From assembly GCF_012516375.2 (NCBI RefSeq), contig NZ_CP051204.2:3534001-3598000 (forward strand): DNA of 64,000 bases, read 5' to 3'. This document shows, in pieces, positions 18,217-27,769 of this stretch. Every line of letters starts with the position of its first letter. Positions within the stretch are counted from its first letter, which is position 1. Position numbers and translations under genes: made by a program. The stretch comes from Chitinophaga oryzae. Its GTDB lineage: Bacteria > Bacteroidota > Bacteroidia > Chitinophagales > Chitinophagaceae. The notes under the pieces are model-generated. The model was not told the origin of the DNA. It made no database searches and saw only the letters and a program-made list of their open reading frames with translations.

Positions 18217-19860
18217 TTAATCACCATTGTAGCTATCGGTGATCACCTCTTCCCATCCCTTCATCTCTTCCAGCGTACCCCATGTCAAACTCCTGTCTGC
18301 ACGCAGCCGCGCCTGGCAGAACATCTCCGCCATCTCTGGTGATGCCGTCTGTATCAACTCTATCGCCTGTATCGCCAGCGCCATTTTTTCTACGATGATC
18401 CTGGCGGAACGTTCGTAATCCGACGGGCGTGCAAGCAACAGTTGCAACCCTTCCAGGTGCCTCTTCAATAAAGGATGTAGTCCGACGCCTTGCTGGAAAT
18501 ACTGCATCAGCGCAGCTACGCTCGCGGGTTCTTTCTGCATGGCCCGCAGCACGTCCATCGCCTGGATGTTTCCGGAGCCTTCCCAGATAGCATTGACCGG
18601 CACATCGCGGTAAAGCCGCGGCAGGATAGACGTTTCCACGTAACCATTGCCGCCGAGGCATTCTACTATTTCTCCCATGGCAAGGACGGCGCGTTTGGTA
18701 TTCCAGAACTTGCCTACGGCCGTAGCGATACGGGTGAAATGCAGCGCCGCCTCGTCGGTCTTGGCGTCGTCGAATCCTTTGGCGAGCCGCATGGCGAAGG
18801 TGGTCGCGGCGGCCGACTCCAGCGCGAGGTCGGTGAGCACGTTCTGCATCAGCGGGTGATGCAGCAGCGATTTTCCGAATGTATGCCGGTGTTGGCAATG
18901 ATGGACCGCTTCAGCGAGGGCGCGTTGCAGCGTAGCGGCGGAACCGACGGCACAGTCCAGCCGCGTGTGGCGTACCATCTCCATAATATTGGCGATGCCG
19001 CGGCCTTCATCCCCGATGATACGGGCCCAGGCGCCGTGAAACTCTACCTCTCCGGAGGCGTTGGAACGGTTACCGAGCTTGTCTTTCAGGCGTTGGAACC
19101 GGAGCTGGTTTTTGGCGCCGTCGGGTGTAAAGCGGGGGAGGAGGAAACAACTGAGTCCTCCGGGTGCTTGTGCCAGCACGAGGAAAGCGTCGCTCATGGG
19201 CGCGCTGCAGAACCATTTACGGCCGGTAATGCGGTAGCTGCCGTCGCCGGCGGGTTGTGCCATGGTGATATTGGCGCGTACGTCGCTGCCGCCCTGTGGT
19301 TCTGTCATGGCCATGCCGAAGGTGACGCCGTGTTTTTCAGTGTAGGGAAGGTGACGTTCGTCGTAGATGGTGGAGAGCACGCGTGGCAGCCATTCCCGGG
19401 CAATATCAGGGGCTATCTGCAGCGAGGGGACCACGGCAAAAGTCATCGTCAGCGGGCAACTGCTGCCTTCATCGATTTGTTGTTTCAGGTAGGAGAGCAC
19501 GCTATGGGCGAGGTAACCGCCTTTTTCGGCGGTAGTCCACGCGATGGAATGCACCTGGTGCCGGATGGCCGCTGTCATCATCTGATGGTAGGCCGGATGG
19601 TAGGCCACGGTATCGAGGCGGTTGCCGAAACGGTCATGGGTATGCAGTACCGGCAGATGAGTATTTGCGAGGATACCGGCTTCCTGGAACTCATGACTGC
19701 CCATCAATTGGCCCATTTCGGTGGCCAGGGGCACGGCCCAGCTGCCGCCATAGGCGCGCAACGTGTTTTGCAGCACGGGGTGGGTGGTGAACGTGTTGTA
19801 GTTCTCCAGCACGGGAACCTGGTTGCTGACATGTTCAAAATCGAAACCGGGACCAGACAT
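18217..19860 (-). CDS. aidB: AidB-like acyl-CoA dehydrogenase
   Basis: A 547-residue flavoprotein. The N terminus HVSNQVPVLENYNTFTTHPV, the segment THDRFGNRLDTVAYHP, the FAD-binding MAMTEPQGGSDVRANIT and the C-terminal RDVPVNAIWEGSGNIQAMDV are signatures of the AidB branch (adaptive response to alkylation, isovaleryl-CoA-dehydrogenase-like). Length fits the family (~540). AidB binds DNA and FAD and is linked to protection from alkylating agents; its enzymatic substrate is uncertain. The frame is open to an ATG at 19908, but family similarity starts near MSGPGFDFEHV, so 19860 is preferred. It is divergent from the SnoaL-like gene. Confidence 0.88.
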   Translation of the reverse strand: MSGPGFDFEHVSNQVPVLENYNTFTTHPVLQNTLRAYGGSWAVPLATEMGQLMGSHEFQEAGILANTHLPVLHTHDRFGNRLDTVAYHPAYHQMMTAAIRHQVHSIAWTTAEKGGYLAHSVLSYLKQQIDEGSSCPLTMTFAVVPSLQIAPDIAREWLPRVLSTIYDERHLPYTEKHGVTFGMAMTEPQGGSDVRANITMAQPAGDGSYRITGRKWFCSAPMSDAFLVLAQAPGGLSCFLLPRFTPDGAKNQLRFQRLKDKLGNRSNASGEVEFHGAWARIIGDEGRGIANIMEMVRHTRLDCAVGSAATLQRALAEAVHHCQHRHTFGKSLLHHPLMQNVLTDLALESAAATTFAMRLAKGFDDAKTDEAALHFTRIATAVGKFWNTKRAVLAMGEIVECLGGNGYVETSILPRLYRDVPVNAIWEGSGNIQAMDVLRAMQKEPASVAALMQYFQQGVGLHPLLKRHLEGLQLLLARPSDYERSARIIVEKMALAIQAIELIQTASPEMAEMFCQARLRADRSLTWGTLEEMKGWEEVITDSYNGD

Positions 19861-19934
19861 AAACAACGGATTTGATGTACTTAAATTTACGATATTTACC
19901 TTTAGCATGAATTAACCATAAAGCCTATACGAAT

Positions 19935-20315
19935 ATGGTGCAACGGGAAAATATCATCAAAGCCTATGTGGAGGCTTATAACAACAAGGACGTAGACGGA
20001 ATGCTGCACGATATGGCGGAGGGGGTAGTTTTTGAAAACGTTTCCGGCGGGACAGTTACCCTCAGTATCAAAGGGCGGAATGACCTGCGGGCACAGGCGG
20101 AACAGGTATTGCCGGTATTTACTGAGAGAAGGCAGACTATCCGGGCGTTCCGCCATGAAGGGGATCAGGCGGCGATAGACATCGATTACCACGCGGTAGT
20201 GGCCATCGACCTGCCCAATGGCCTTAAAAAGGGCGATACGCTGGCGTTAACGGGGCAGTCAGTTTTTACGTTTTCGGCTGAAGGGAAAATTGTCAAACTG
20301 ACCGATATCAGTTAA
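19935..20315 (+). CDS. SnoaL/NTF2-like protein
   Basis: A 126-residue cytosolic protein with the cystatin-like NTF2 fold. The opening ENIIKAYVEAYNNKDVDGML followed by HDMAEGVVFENV is typical of SnoaL-like polyketide-cyclase/steroid-isomerase relatives, ending in FSAEGKIVKLTDI. Many such proteins are small hydratases or isomerases, others merely bind ligands. It diverges from the AidB-like gene over about 74 bases. Confidence 0.85.
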   Translation: MVQRENIIKAYVEAYNNKDVDGMLHDMAEGVVFENVSGGTVTLSIKGRNDLRAQAEQVLPVFTERRQTIRAFRHEGDQAAIDIDYHAVVAIDLPNGLKKGDTLALTGQSVFTFSAEGKIVKLTDIS

Positions 20316-20321
20316 AAAAAG

Positions 20322-20353
20322 AACAGCCGTCCCGACAGATAGGGACGGCTGCT
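20322..20353. terminator. Hairpin terminator between convergent genes
   Basis: A 10-bp GC-rich stem (20324-20333 with 20342-20351) and 8-base loop, flanked by an A-run on the left, lies between the SnoaL-like gene and import locus 2. The A-run supplies the T-tract for transcripts on the minus strand. Confidence 0.75.
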
Positions 20354-20359
20354 GAAATA

Positions 20360-21481
20360 TTACTGTAACAAAGAAGCCAGCTTTTTCTCCAGTGCTTCTG
20401 CACGGAGGTTTTTGGCGACGATTTTCCCATCGGGACCAATCAGGAAGTTGGCCGGAATACCCTGCACCCCGTACATTTTGGCAGCTTCGTTTTTCCAGCC
20501 TTTCAGATCAGACACCTGTGTCCACTGCAACTGATCGTCATGGATAGCCTGCATCCAGAAAGACTTGCCGTTTTCATTGTCCAGGGATACCCCCAGGATC
20601 GTGAAATTTTTATCCTTGAATTTGTTGAAGGCGGCTACCACATTGGGGTTCTCCTGGCGGCAGGGGCCGCACCAGCTGGCCCAGAAATCCACCAGTACGT
20701 ATTTACCGCGGAAATCTTTCAGTGATACGGGGTTGCCCAGCGTGTCGTTTTGGGTGAACTCCGGCGCTACCACGCCAATGGCGGTCCTGCGCTGGCTTTC
20801 CAGGAGGTTGGCAAACTGCTGGCCGGATTTGCTTTTGCGTACGGTAGGCGACAACAGCTTAAATACCGGCTCCGCCACCGCCGGGTCCGGATCGTAACCG
20901 GCCCACTCGGTCAGGGCGTCGAGGCTCACCGTGGTATTCGGATGCGCTTTGATAAAGGCGGTCAGCACTTTCTGCTGTGCAGCCGCAATCGCTTTATTGT
21001 CAGCCTGGTACTGTTGCTTAAACGCTTCCTGCTGACGTTCCGCCGGCGGCGTGCCGTAGTACTTCTTACTGAGCGCGTCGGAACGTTTGGTGACATCGCT
21101 GGACGCGGTTTTATACTGCTGGTGCACCGTATTGGCAGCACCGCCTTTTACAGTAGCATTGGCGATGGAGTCGGCGCTCTCCACTTTGATGTTGCCTTGC
21201 TCCAGGTAAAATACCAGGCGGTTGGCGGTAAAGGAGGAGGAAAGGGTATTGCCGGTAAAGAGGAATGCTCTTGCAGCGATGTCAGTCTTACCCGTGAACG
21301 TAAAACGGCCGTCATTGATAGCAACGGAATCAATAACGCGGCCTTTGCTGTTGCTGCTATACAGGTACGCTTTTTCGAATTTGTTGTCCTTGCCGATGCT
21401 GCCGCTGATGGTGTACGGCCCTTCCTGTGCAAAGGCCAGGACAGGCAGCAGACAGGCGGCGGTTAATGCGATTGTTCTCAT
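20360..21481 (-). CDS. TlpA-like periplasmic thioredoxin with DUF4369 domain (import locus 2)
   Basis: A 373-residue protein with a signal peptide (LTAACLLPVLAFAQ), a DUF4369-like N-terminal region (YTISGSIGKDNKFEKAYLYS) and a C-terminal redoxin domain with Cys271 and Cys274 in WASWCGPC. It aligns well with the protein of 2009-3133: both contain FRGKYVLVDFWASWCGPCR, NPNVV and VSDLKGWKNE. It is the last gene of import locus 2, 38 bases after the metallohydrolase-like lipoprotein. Expected role: periplasmic thiol-disulfide exchange linked to the imported substrate. Confidence 0.9.
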   Translation of the reverse strand: MRTIALTAACLLPVLAFAQEGPYTISGSIGKDNKFEKAYLYSSNSKGRVIDSVAINDGRFTFTGKTDIAARAFLFTGNTLSSSFTANRLVFYLEQGNIKVESADSIANATVKGGAANTVHQQYKTASSDVTKRSDALSKKYYGTPPAERQQEAFKQQYQADNKAIAAAQQKVLTAFIKAHPNTTVSLDALTEWAGYDPDPAVAEPVFKLLSPTVRKSKSGQQFANLLESQRRTAIGVVAPEFTQNDTLGNPVSLKDFRGKYVLVDFWASWCGPCRQENPNVVAAFNKFKDKNFTILGVSLDNENGKSFWMQAIHDDQLQWTQVSDLKGWKNEAAKMYGVQGIPANFLIGPDGKIVAKNLRAEALEKKLASLLQ

Positions 21482-21519
21482 GTAATCGTTGGTTTATCTG
21501 ATGTTGATATATTGAAGCG

Positions 21520-22440
21520 TTAGTGACCCAACTTCTCCCGGTATTTGTTACCGGCAGCCTGGATATCCCAGTCATAGCTATTGAAGAAACGGATGATCAC
21601 TTCGTACTTGCGTGCCCGTGCGGGGCTGCTATCGAGATATTTGGCTTTGATATTGGCATAGGATTCTGTGGCAAGTAACCTGAACCATTCTCCAAAATCA
21701 CTCTCGAAGTTGATGCTGCCAACGGATGTGATGAATCCGCCGTTAAGAGCTATTTGGTCAAACGCTTTATCCCTCGCATCTTCATCCTTGTCCTTCTCGA
21801 ACTGTTTAAATACTTTATCCCGTGCTTCACCGCCGTCATAGGCTTTTCCAGCCAACACAAATTCTGTAAGCGGGGAGTCAAAGCGAGCGGCAACCATCCC
21901 CCCGAGATTGCCCCAGGTCATGCGGACGAGGACAGAATCTTTGAAGTAATGATTGGCGGGATCTGTAACTGGTAATGCACCATATATTTGATTGGGCCAG
22001 CATATTACCAGACGACTCCGCCCCAGTACTTTGAAATCATCCATCCAAAAGCTACCGCCGTAGCTCTTTACAAAGAAAAGCTCCAGCGGAAAGAACTTTT
22101 TGGCGAATTTTTCAGATACATTGGAAAGCAACGTCTGTGCGTAAATGGTTGCACCGGCCCGTTGATCGTTATCTATCTTTGCTACTCCCCAACGGTTAAT
22201 AGGATCAGTGACCAGCACGCCATTGGTCACTTCTTTCCAGTGATTGAAATCCATCCGCACCCAGACACCGTAACGATTATAAAGGTCTTTTACTTCAGCA
22301 GGAGCATCGGCAGGCGGTGTGAACTGTTTTTCGATGCCCAGGTCCGACGTAATCTCCGGTTTGTCTTCTTTCGAGCAGCCTATACAGCAGGCTACCAGGG
22401 CAAGCAGGGAAACATATATTGGTTTCATGTTTTGTTTCAT
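21520..22440 (-). CDS. Metallohydrolase-like lipoprotein lacking the HExxH motif (import locus 2)
   Basis: A 306-residue lipoprotein (ALVACCIGCSKED). Its placement beside SusCD, its length and several blocks (TLLSNVSEKFAKKFFPLELF; NGGFITSVGSINFESDFGEW; FFNSYDWDIQAAGNKYREKL) fit the SusCD-associated zinc metallohydrolase lipoproteins (LP_HExxH_w_tonB). The stretch where HExxH would be expected reads WGNLGGMVAARF, and no His-Glu pair occurs anywhere in the protein. It is therefore probably a non-catalytic relative, perhaps a substrate-binding surface protein. It lies 13 bases after SusD. An inner ATG at 22428 (MKPIYVSLL) is an alternative start. Confidence 0.78.
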   Translation of the reverse strand: MKQNMKPIYVSLLALVACCIGCSKEDKPEITSDLGIEKQFTPPADAPAEVKDLYNRYGVWVRMDFNHWKEVTNGVLVTDPINRWGVAKIDNDQRAGATIYAQTLLSNVSEKFAKKFFPLELFFVKSYGGSFWMDDFKVLGRSRLVICWPNQIYGALPVTDPANHYFKDSVLVRMTWGNLGGMVAARFDSPLTEFVLAGKAYDGGEARDKVFKQFEKDKDEDARDKAFDQIALNGGFITSVGSINFESDFGEWFRLLATESYANIKAKYLDSSPARARKYEVIIRFFNSYDWDIQAAGNKYREKLGH

Positions 22441-22453
22441 TTTCAGATGATGA

Positions 22454-23905
22454 TCATGGATTTAAAGGAATGGAAGGGCTATTGTTCAATTCTGAAGGTG
22501 GTATCTGCAATAAATATCTATTGTCGTTTTGTTTTAAATTATAAATCTGTCCGTTTTTATAGACATGGGAGAGTGCCGGTTTGCCGAGCCTTCTCAGGTC
22601 CATCCAGCGTAAGCCCCCTTCAAAAGCGGTTTCTACACGGCGTTCTTCTAAAATGCGGCTTACTAACGTTTCATCCGAGAAATCGGCAGCTTTCAGCGCT
22701 ACAAACTCGCCTTTGCGTATACGACGTACCAACAGCGCGTTGAGATCGGCAATAGCTTTATCCTTCTGCTTTAGCCTTGCATACGCTTCCGCCCGTATTA
22801 CATAAGCCTCGCTTACCTTCAGTCCAATATAGTAACAGGGATTTTCCTGCTTAGCGTACATATTGTACAATGTGGGACCGTTTTGTTTACCCTCATTGGT
22901 GTTCATGTCCGCGAAAGTAGCGAAGATATAGCGACGATAATCTTTACCACCGGTAGAACGGTTGCATAATGCAAACAACTCTTGTGATGGCCTGAACATG
23001 TAGTTTGCATGATAGTAGATGTTTGTATTGGCCACCCCACCCGTGAAAAATAAGATCTCATTTTTATAGTCTCCGCCATCGATTACGCCTACGTTACCCG
23101 TGAAGGCATATCTGTCTTCTTTATCATCGATGCGTGTCTGCATATTGTTCATATCAGACAACGGTTTGTTGACGATGACATCTGAAGCAGCGGAAATGGC
23201 CTTTTCATAATCACCCATGAAGAGGTTCACACGGGCACGCAACGCCTGCACGGCGCTCGCATCGAACCGAAATTTGTTACGGGACTTTTTACCGGCCAAT
23301 AACACGGAGGCCTGGTCCAGGTCGGATACAATCTGCGTGTATACTTTCTCCAACGGCTCACGCACATTGTTTTGGGTATTCTGATGAACATCTTTAGCGG
23401 TCAGCGGCATAGGAACCCCATGCGCCTTCAGTGTTGCAGGACTGTAAGGCTCGGCGTAATAATTTGCCAGGTAGAAGTAGCTCCAGGCACGCAAAGCGTA
23501 TGCTTCACCCTTTACGGTTTCAAATAACTCTTTTTCGTTGCTCGCTGGCTGCCGTTCATTAAAGTTGTCCAGAACGGTATTGGCATAGTAGATAGAAGTA
23601 TAAAGCTGACCCCAATAAGGATCCGTTTCAACGCCATCTGCCAGCTTCGAAGGCGACCAGGTAAACCAGAGATCCAGGTCTTTCTGGGCAGACGCTATAA
23701 TGTTCAAATTGGCGTAAACGTTGTCGGTCATCAGCTCTGTCTTCATAAAATAGTCTACACGCGGATATCCGCCCAGTAGAACAGATTCATAATCCGAGAT
23801 GGTTACCGGCATCATTCGGTTCACCGGTTTGATGTCCAGCATTTTATTACAACCGGCAAAAATCAGTGAAAGCAATAACAGGGGCGTCAGATATCTGAAT
23901 TTCAT
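22454..23905 (-). CDS. SusD/RagB-like nutrient-binding lipoprotein (import locus 2)
   Basis: A 483-residue surface lipoprotein with signal LLLLSLIFAGCNKMLDIKP. The SusD family blocks are VKGEAYALRAWSYFYLANYY and EERRVETAFEGGLRWMDLRR. The frame stays open far upstream into SusC, but the ATG at 23905 directly before the lipoprotein signal is the clear start. It follows the SusC stop by 14 bases, so the two are cotranscribed. It partners the SusC of 23920-27567. Confidence 0.93.
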   Translation of the reverse strand: MKFRYLTPLLLLSLIFAGCNKMLDIKPVNRMMPVTISDYESVLLGGYPRVDYFMKTELMTDNVYANLNIIASAQKDLDLWFTWSPSKLADGVETDPYWGQLYTSIYYANTVLDNFNERQPASNEKELFETVKGEAYALRAWSYFYLANYYAEPYSPATLKAHGVPMPLTAKDVHQNTQNNVREPLEKVYTQIVSDLDQASVLLAGKKSRNKFRFDASAVQALRARVNLFMGDYEKAISAASDVIVNKPLSDMNNMQTRIDDKEDRYAFTGNVGVIDGGDYKNEILFFTGGVANTNIYYHANYMFRPSQELFALCNRSTGGKDYRRYIFATFADMNTNEGKQNGPTLYNMYAKQENPCYYIGLKVSEAYVIRAEAYARLKQKDKAIADLNALLVRRIRKGEFVALKAADFSDETLVSRILEERRVETAFEGGLRWMDLRRLGKPALSHVYKNGQIYNLKQNDNRYLLQIPPSELNNSPSIPLNP

Positions 23906-23919
23906 GATAGCATCTGTTT

Positions 23920-26900
23920 TTAAAACTGTAAGGAAAAAGAGAAAGAATAAGAACGTGGCAGCGGCAGATAGGTGTTGCCGAAGGACACATTGGCAGACCT
24001 GGTATTGTCGTATTTCATTACCGAGCCGGTCGCCTCCGGATCCTGTCCCTTCAGCGCGCTGTTCTTCCATACATGGAGGTTGTTACCCTGCAGCATAAAA
24101 CGCATATTCTGGATGCCGCTCTTACGCAGGTGTGCATTATAGAGGTCATAACTCAGTGAAAGGTTTTGCAGGCGTACAAAATCGCCTTTTACCGTACGCA
24201 GGTCACTGTTATTATACATGGTCCCGTTATATGGCGATACATCTGTTAAGCCCGGGATGTTAGTTTCCGACTCCAGTCTGGGAATATTGGTCGTCAACTC
24301 ATCGCCAGGTTGCTGCCAGCGGTTCACCCATTCGGCTGATAAGTTTTGAGTCGGTTCGGGATAATAGAAAAGATCGCTGCTGGTAAGGTTACGGAGCCGG
24401 ATGACGTTGCCGAAGCTTCCTATAAACAGCGCTGATAAGGTGAATTTTTTATAGGAAATTGTGTTCGTAAAACCTCCCTGGACCAGTGGCATAGTAGAAC
24501 CTGAATATTCAAGACCATTGATGTTGCGCATACCGCTGGATACTGTTTCGCCTGGTTTGGCCGTATAAAAAGTAGCGCGGCCGTCTTTGTTTAATCCTGC
24601 AAAGCGGTAAGACCATAAACCGTTGATTGGCTTGCCTACAACAGCAGACGCGGCATAATCGTAGCGCTGTGCGTTAGTCATTCCATCAACAGTGGGAAGA
24701 GAATATACATCCAGCACTTCATTCCGGTTATATCCCGCATTGATGTTGGTGGACCAACGGAAATCTTTGCGGTCGATGTTAATGGTGCTGATTGATACTT
24801 CCAGGCCGGTGTTCTTCATAGAGGCCCAGTTTACCTGCAGCGTGTTGAAGCCAGACACCTGTGACACCCTTTTGCTGCCCAGCAAGTCTACGCCTTTTTT
24901 GTGATACCATTCTACGGTGGCCATCACACGGCGCTTCCACAATCCTATTTCCAATGCGAGGTTGGTAGTATAGTTTTTTTCCCATTTCAAATTGGGGTTC
25001 TTCGGCGCATTAATGATCAGATAGTTGTCTGTATTAGCCAGATCAGGCTTGCCAATAGTAGCTACCAGATCGGAATATGCCTGAGAAGCCACGTTGCCCT
25101 GGCTGCCGTAGGACGCGCGGAGGGTAAGGTAACTCAGCCAGTCTTTGTTGGCGAAGAAGTTTTCTTCTTTCATCTGGTAGTTGGCGCCCACTGCCCACAA
25201 TGGTTGGAATAACTGATTGGTACGGAGGCCGAAGCGGTTGGATCCATCGGTGCGAGCATTAAAGCTAACGGTATAGCGGTTTTTATAGGTGTACCCGGTT
25301 GTGCCGAAATACGAAACTGCCGCTGTCTGGTTGAGGCTTTCTGACCAGTACGGGCGACCGATCTGCTTCATCAGTTCAAACTGCGGCATTTGCTGGCGAC
25401 CACGTTCATGTACATAACCATATATCTCCGTCACTTCGTCCTCGTATCTGGAAGTACGTATTTCCTGACCAGCCATCACATCAAAGCGGTGATGGGCGTT
25501 CAATACAGGCATAAATGAAACCTGGTTACGGAGCGTAAGCGATTTATTGTTGTTGTTTCTGCCTTTACGGTAGCCCCCTTCTTTCCACAGTTGTACCCCC
25601 TGGTAGTCTATAACAATATAATAGTCGCGCTGCCTGCTTTTTACAAAGTAGCTGTTTTCAGTAGCTACGTCTTCATCGGTGGTATTTTGGTTGGCAAAGG
25701 AGAAAAGGCTGCTGAATATAAGAGAATTAATGGGCTTCCACTCTAAGTCCAACGTTCCCCGGATGCCAAAGTTTTGGGAATTACGCCAGCCATAGTTGCG
25801 GTTTTCCAGAAAATTGTATTTGATACCGGTGTAGTAAAGATGATTGAATTGCCCGTTTTCATCATAGGCGTTCTGCGCACGCGTCGTGTAAATAGACCAC
25901 TCAAATGGATTTTCGCGGGAGTCTGTGGCAAAAAAACTGCTATTGTCGCGACGGTTAAGGTCCAGCATACCGCCTACGCGGAGCGTAGGGTGAAGCTTGG
26001 TATATACTTTTAGGGAGCCAGTATACGTCTTCATGCCTGTTTGGAGCGCCGTGGCCTGCTCATCCATATAGCTGCCGGAGAGATAGAATGTCGTTTTTTC
26101 ATTACCGCCGGAAATATTCAGGTTCTGACGATGCGTAAATGAATTTCGGAAAAGATAGTCAAACCAGTCAGTATTGACTGATTCCAGTTGGTTTACCTTT
26201 TTCTCGAAGTCAGCCCAGGTTATTTTATGATCATGTACATCTACCAATGCGCGCTCAAAATCGGTGGACGTACCGTATTCACCGGCGCGAGAGGAGCCTG
26301 CTGTCAAAACACCGCGCCGCATCATCTCAAGGTTTACACCGATCCTCTCTTTGGAATTCATCATATACGCATCTTCAATCCTTGGCCGCATACCCACCGT
26401 TGCAAAGCTGCTGAAGTTGATCCTCGTCTTCCCGGCTGTTCCCTTTTTGGAAGTGAGCACGATCACCCCGTTGGCGGCCTTGGTGCCGTAAATAGCGGTA
26501 GCAGCAGCGTCTTTCAGTACGTTGATGGACTCGATATCTTCCACGTTGATGCCACCGATGCCGGAGGCGATCAGGTTGCGGTTGGTCATGATATCGTCCA
26601 CAGAGGCGTTGATAGGATCATCGAGGATGATACCGTCAACTACCCACAGGGGTTGGGTGTTGCCGCTCAGGGTAGACGTGCCGCGGATGCGTATCTGCGG
26701 CACCGCGCCGGGAGCGCCGGAAGTGCTCATCACCACCATGCCGGGCACCTGGCCCTGCAACAGCTTGTCGATATTAGGCTGATTAATGGTTTTGAGGTTT
26801 TCGGTTTTAAGAGAAGTGATGGAAGAGGTAAGGGAGCGACGTTCCACTTTCTGGTAGCCGGTCACCACCACTTCGTTCATGCTTTTGTCTTCCTGGCTGA

Positions 26901-27567
26901 GTACCACATGGATCACTGTTCTGCCTTTGATAGGCTCCTCGTGGTTCTTGTAACCGATGAAGGAAAACACCAGTACCGTTGCTTCATCAGCAGCCTGTAT
27001 GTACCAGGCGCCCTGTTCGTCGGTGATGGTGCCGCCGTTAGTACCCTTGATCTTCACGGTCACCCCGATGAGCGGCATTCCCCTGGCGTCCCGTACGGTA
27101 CCGTTGATCCGTTGAAGCACGGGGGCGGGGATGTCCGCTACCGGTTTGGGCTTGATAAGGATGGTATTATTTTCTTCGATGCTGTAGGTGATAGGTTGGT
27201 TACTGGTAATATAGTCCAGCGCTTCTTTCAGCGGGACATCGGTCAGTTGCGCAGAAACGGCGCGTGTGTTTTTCAGTGTTTCGTTGCTGTACAGAAACAG
27301 GTAACCGGTTTGCTGGCGGATGGTGCTGAAAAGCTGTTGCACGGAGGCGTTACGTCCTGTTAATGTCACTTTCTGGGAATATACCCTGGCGCTAACCTGC
27401 AGGCAGAATGCGAGCATTAGCATTCCTGTAAGTTTCATCATTAATAACACTTTTTTAAATCGGTTCCGGCCAGACTGTCTGGTGGTGGGATCTGCCGGAA
27501 TTTTGGTTGTTGGTATCGGTATACAACGGGGCAATAAGCCCCCTTGGGAGAATAAACTTTCTCTCAT
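23920..27567 (-). CDS. SusC/RagA TonB-dependent transporter with STN domain (import locus 2)
   Basis: A 1215-residue outer-membrane transporter. The start MRESLFSQGGLLPRC gives a long leader; the hydrophobic signal segment is MMKLTGMLMLAFCLQVSARV. An STN domain (SVQQLFSTIRQQTGYLFLYS), a carboxypeptidase-regulatory-like domain (GMPLIGVTVKIKGTNGGTIT), a plug (NEVVVTGYQKVERRSLTSSI; NVLKDAAATAIYGTKAANGV) and the barrel follow. The STN domain indicates signalling to the FecR encoded upstream. A later start at the MMKLTG methionines is possible. Confidence 0.94.
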   Translation of the reverse strand: MRESLFSQGGLLPRCIPIPTTKIPADPTTRQSGRNRFKKVLLMMKLTGMLMLAFCLQVSARVYSQKVTLTGRNASVQQLFSTIRQQTGYLFLYSNETLKNTRAVSAQLTDVPLKEALDYITSNQPITYSIEENNTILIKPKPVADIPAPVLQRINGTVRDARGMPLIGVTVKIKGTNGGTITDEQGAWYIQAADEATVLVFSFIGYKNHEEPIKGRTVIHVVLSQEDKSMNEVVVTGYQKVERRSLTSSITSLKTENLKTINQPNIDKLLQGQVPGMVVMSTSGAPGAVPQIRIRGTSTLSGNTQPLWVVDGIILDDPINASVDDIMTNRNLIASGIGGINVEDIESINVLKDAAATAIYGTKAANGVIVLTSKKGTAGKTRINFSSFATVGMRPRIEDAYMMNSKERIGVNLEMMRRGVLTAGSSRAGEYGTSTDFERALVDVHDHKITWADFEKKVNQLESVNTDWFDYLFRNSFTHRQNLNISGGNEKTTFYLSGSYMDEQATALQTGMKTYTGSLKVYTKLHPTLRVGGMLDLNRRDNSSFFATDSRENPFEWSIYTTRAQNAYDENGQFNHLYYTGIKYNFLENRNYGWRNSQNFGIRGTLDLEWKPINSLIFSSLFSFANQNTTDEDVATENSYFVKSRQRDYYIVIDYQGVQLWKEGGYRKGRNNNNKSLTLRNQVSFMPVLNAHHRFDVMAGQEIRTSRYEDEVTEIYGYVHERGRQQMPQFELMKQIGRPYWSESLNQTAAVSYFGTTGYTYKNRYTVSFNARTDGSNRFGLRTNQLFQPLWAVGANYQMKEENFFANKDWLSYLTLRASYGSQGNVASQAYSDLVATIGKPDLANTDNYLIINAPKNPNLKWEKNYTTNLALEIGLWKRRVMATVEWYHKKGVDLLGSKRVSQVSGFNTLQVNWASMKNTGLEVSISTINIDRKDFRWSTNINAGYNRNEVLDVYSLPTVDGMTNAQRYDYAASAVVGKPINGLWSYRFAGLNKDGRATFYTAKPGETVSSGMRNINGLEYSGSTMPLVQGGFTNTISYKKFTLSALFIGSFGNVIRLRNLTSSDLFYYPEPTQNLSAEWVNRWQQPGDELTTNIPRLESETNIPGLTDVSPYNGTMYNNSDLRTVKGDFVRLQNLSLSYDLYNAHLRKSGIQNMRFMLQGNNLHVWKNSALKGQDPEATGSVMKYDNTRSANVSFGNTYLPLPRSYSFSFSLQF

Positions 27568-27670
27568 ATCTTCGTGTCGTTTGGATTTACGATGATGGTT
27601 TGTAATAAATCATGATCCTGCCTGGCCATGGAATACGAGCCGGCGTCAGGCAATGTAGATCTGGCATGCA

Positions 27671-27694
27671 CCGGGAACGCGCCAACGTTTCCGG
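27671..27694 (-). other. Hairpin in the FecR-SusC spacer (import locus 2)
   Basis: A 9-bp inverted repeat with one mismatch (27671-27679 and 27686-27694) lies in the 200-base gap between FecR and SusC. As in import locus 1, a T-run follows it on the plus strand only. It is otherwise unlike the locus 1 hairpin in sequence. No other feature was seen in this gap. Confidence 0.4.
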
Positions 27695-27769
27695 TTTTTT
27701 AATGGTGGTTGTCTTAAAGTCGCGTTTTGTATTAATTTAATATCATGGTATGGCCCTCCCTGCCATTTT

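Noticed and set aside
18490..19875. A long plus-strand frame opposite the AidB-like gene
   Set aside because: Its composition is that of an antisense shadow in GC-rich DNA, while the minus strand encodes a full acyl-CoA dehydrogenase.
26188..27363. A 391-codon plus-strand frame opposite SusC of locus 2
   Set aside because: Antisense shadow of the conserved STN and plug regions; no independent signal.
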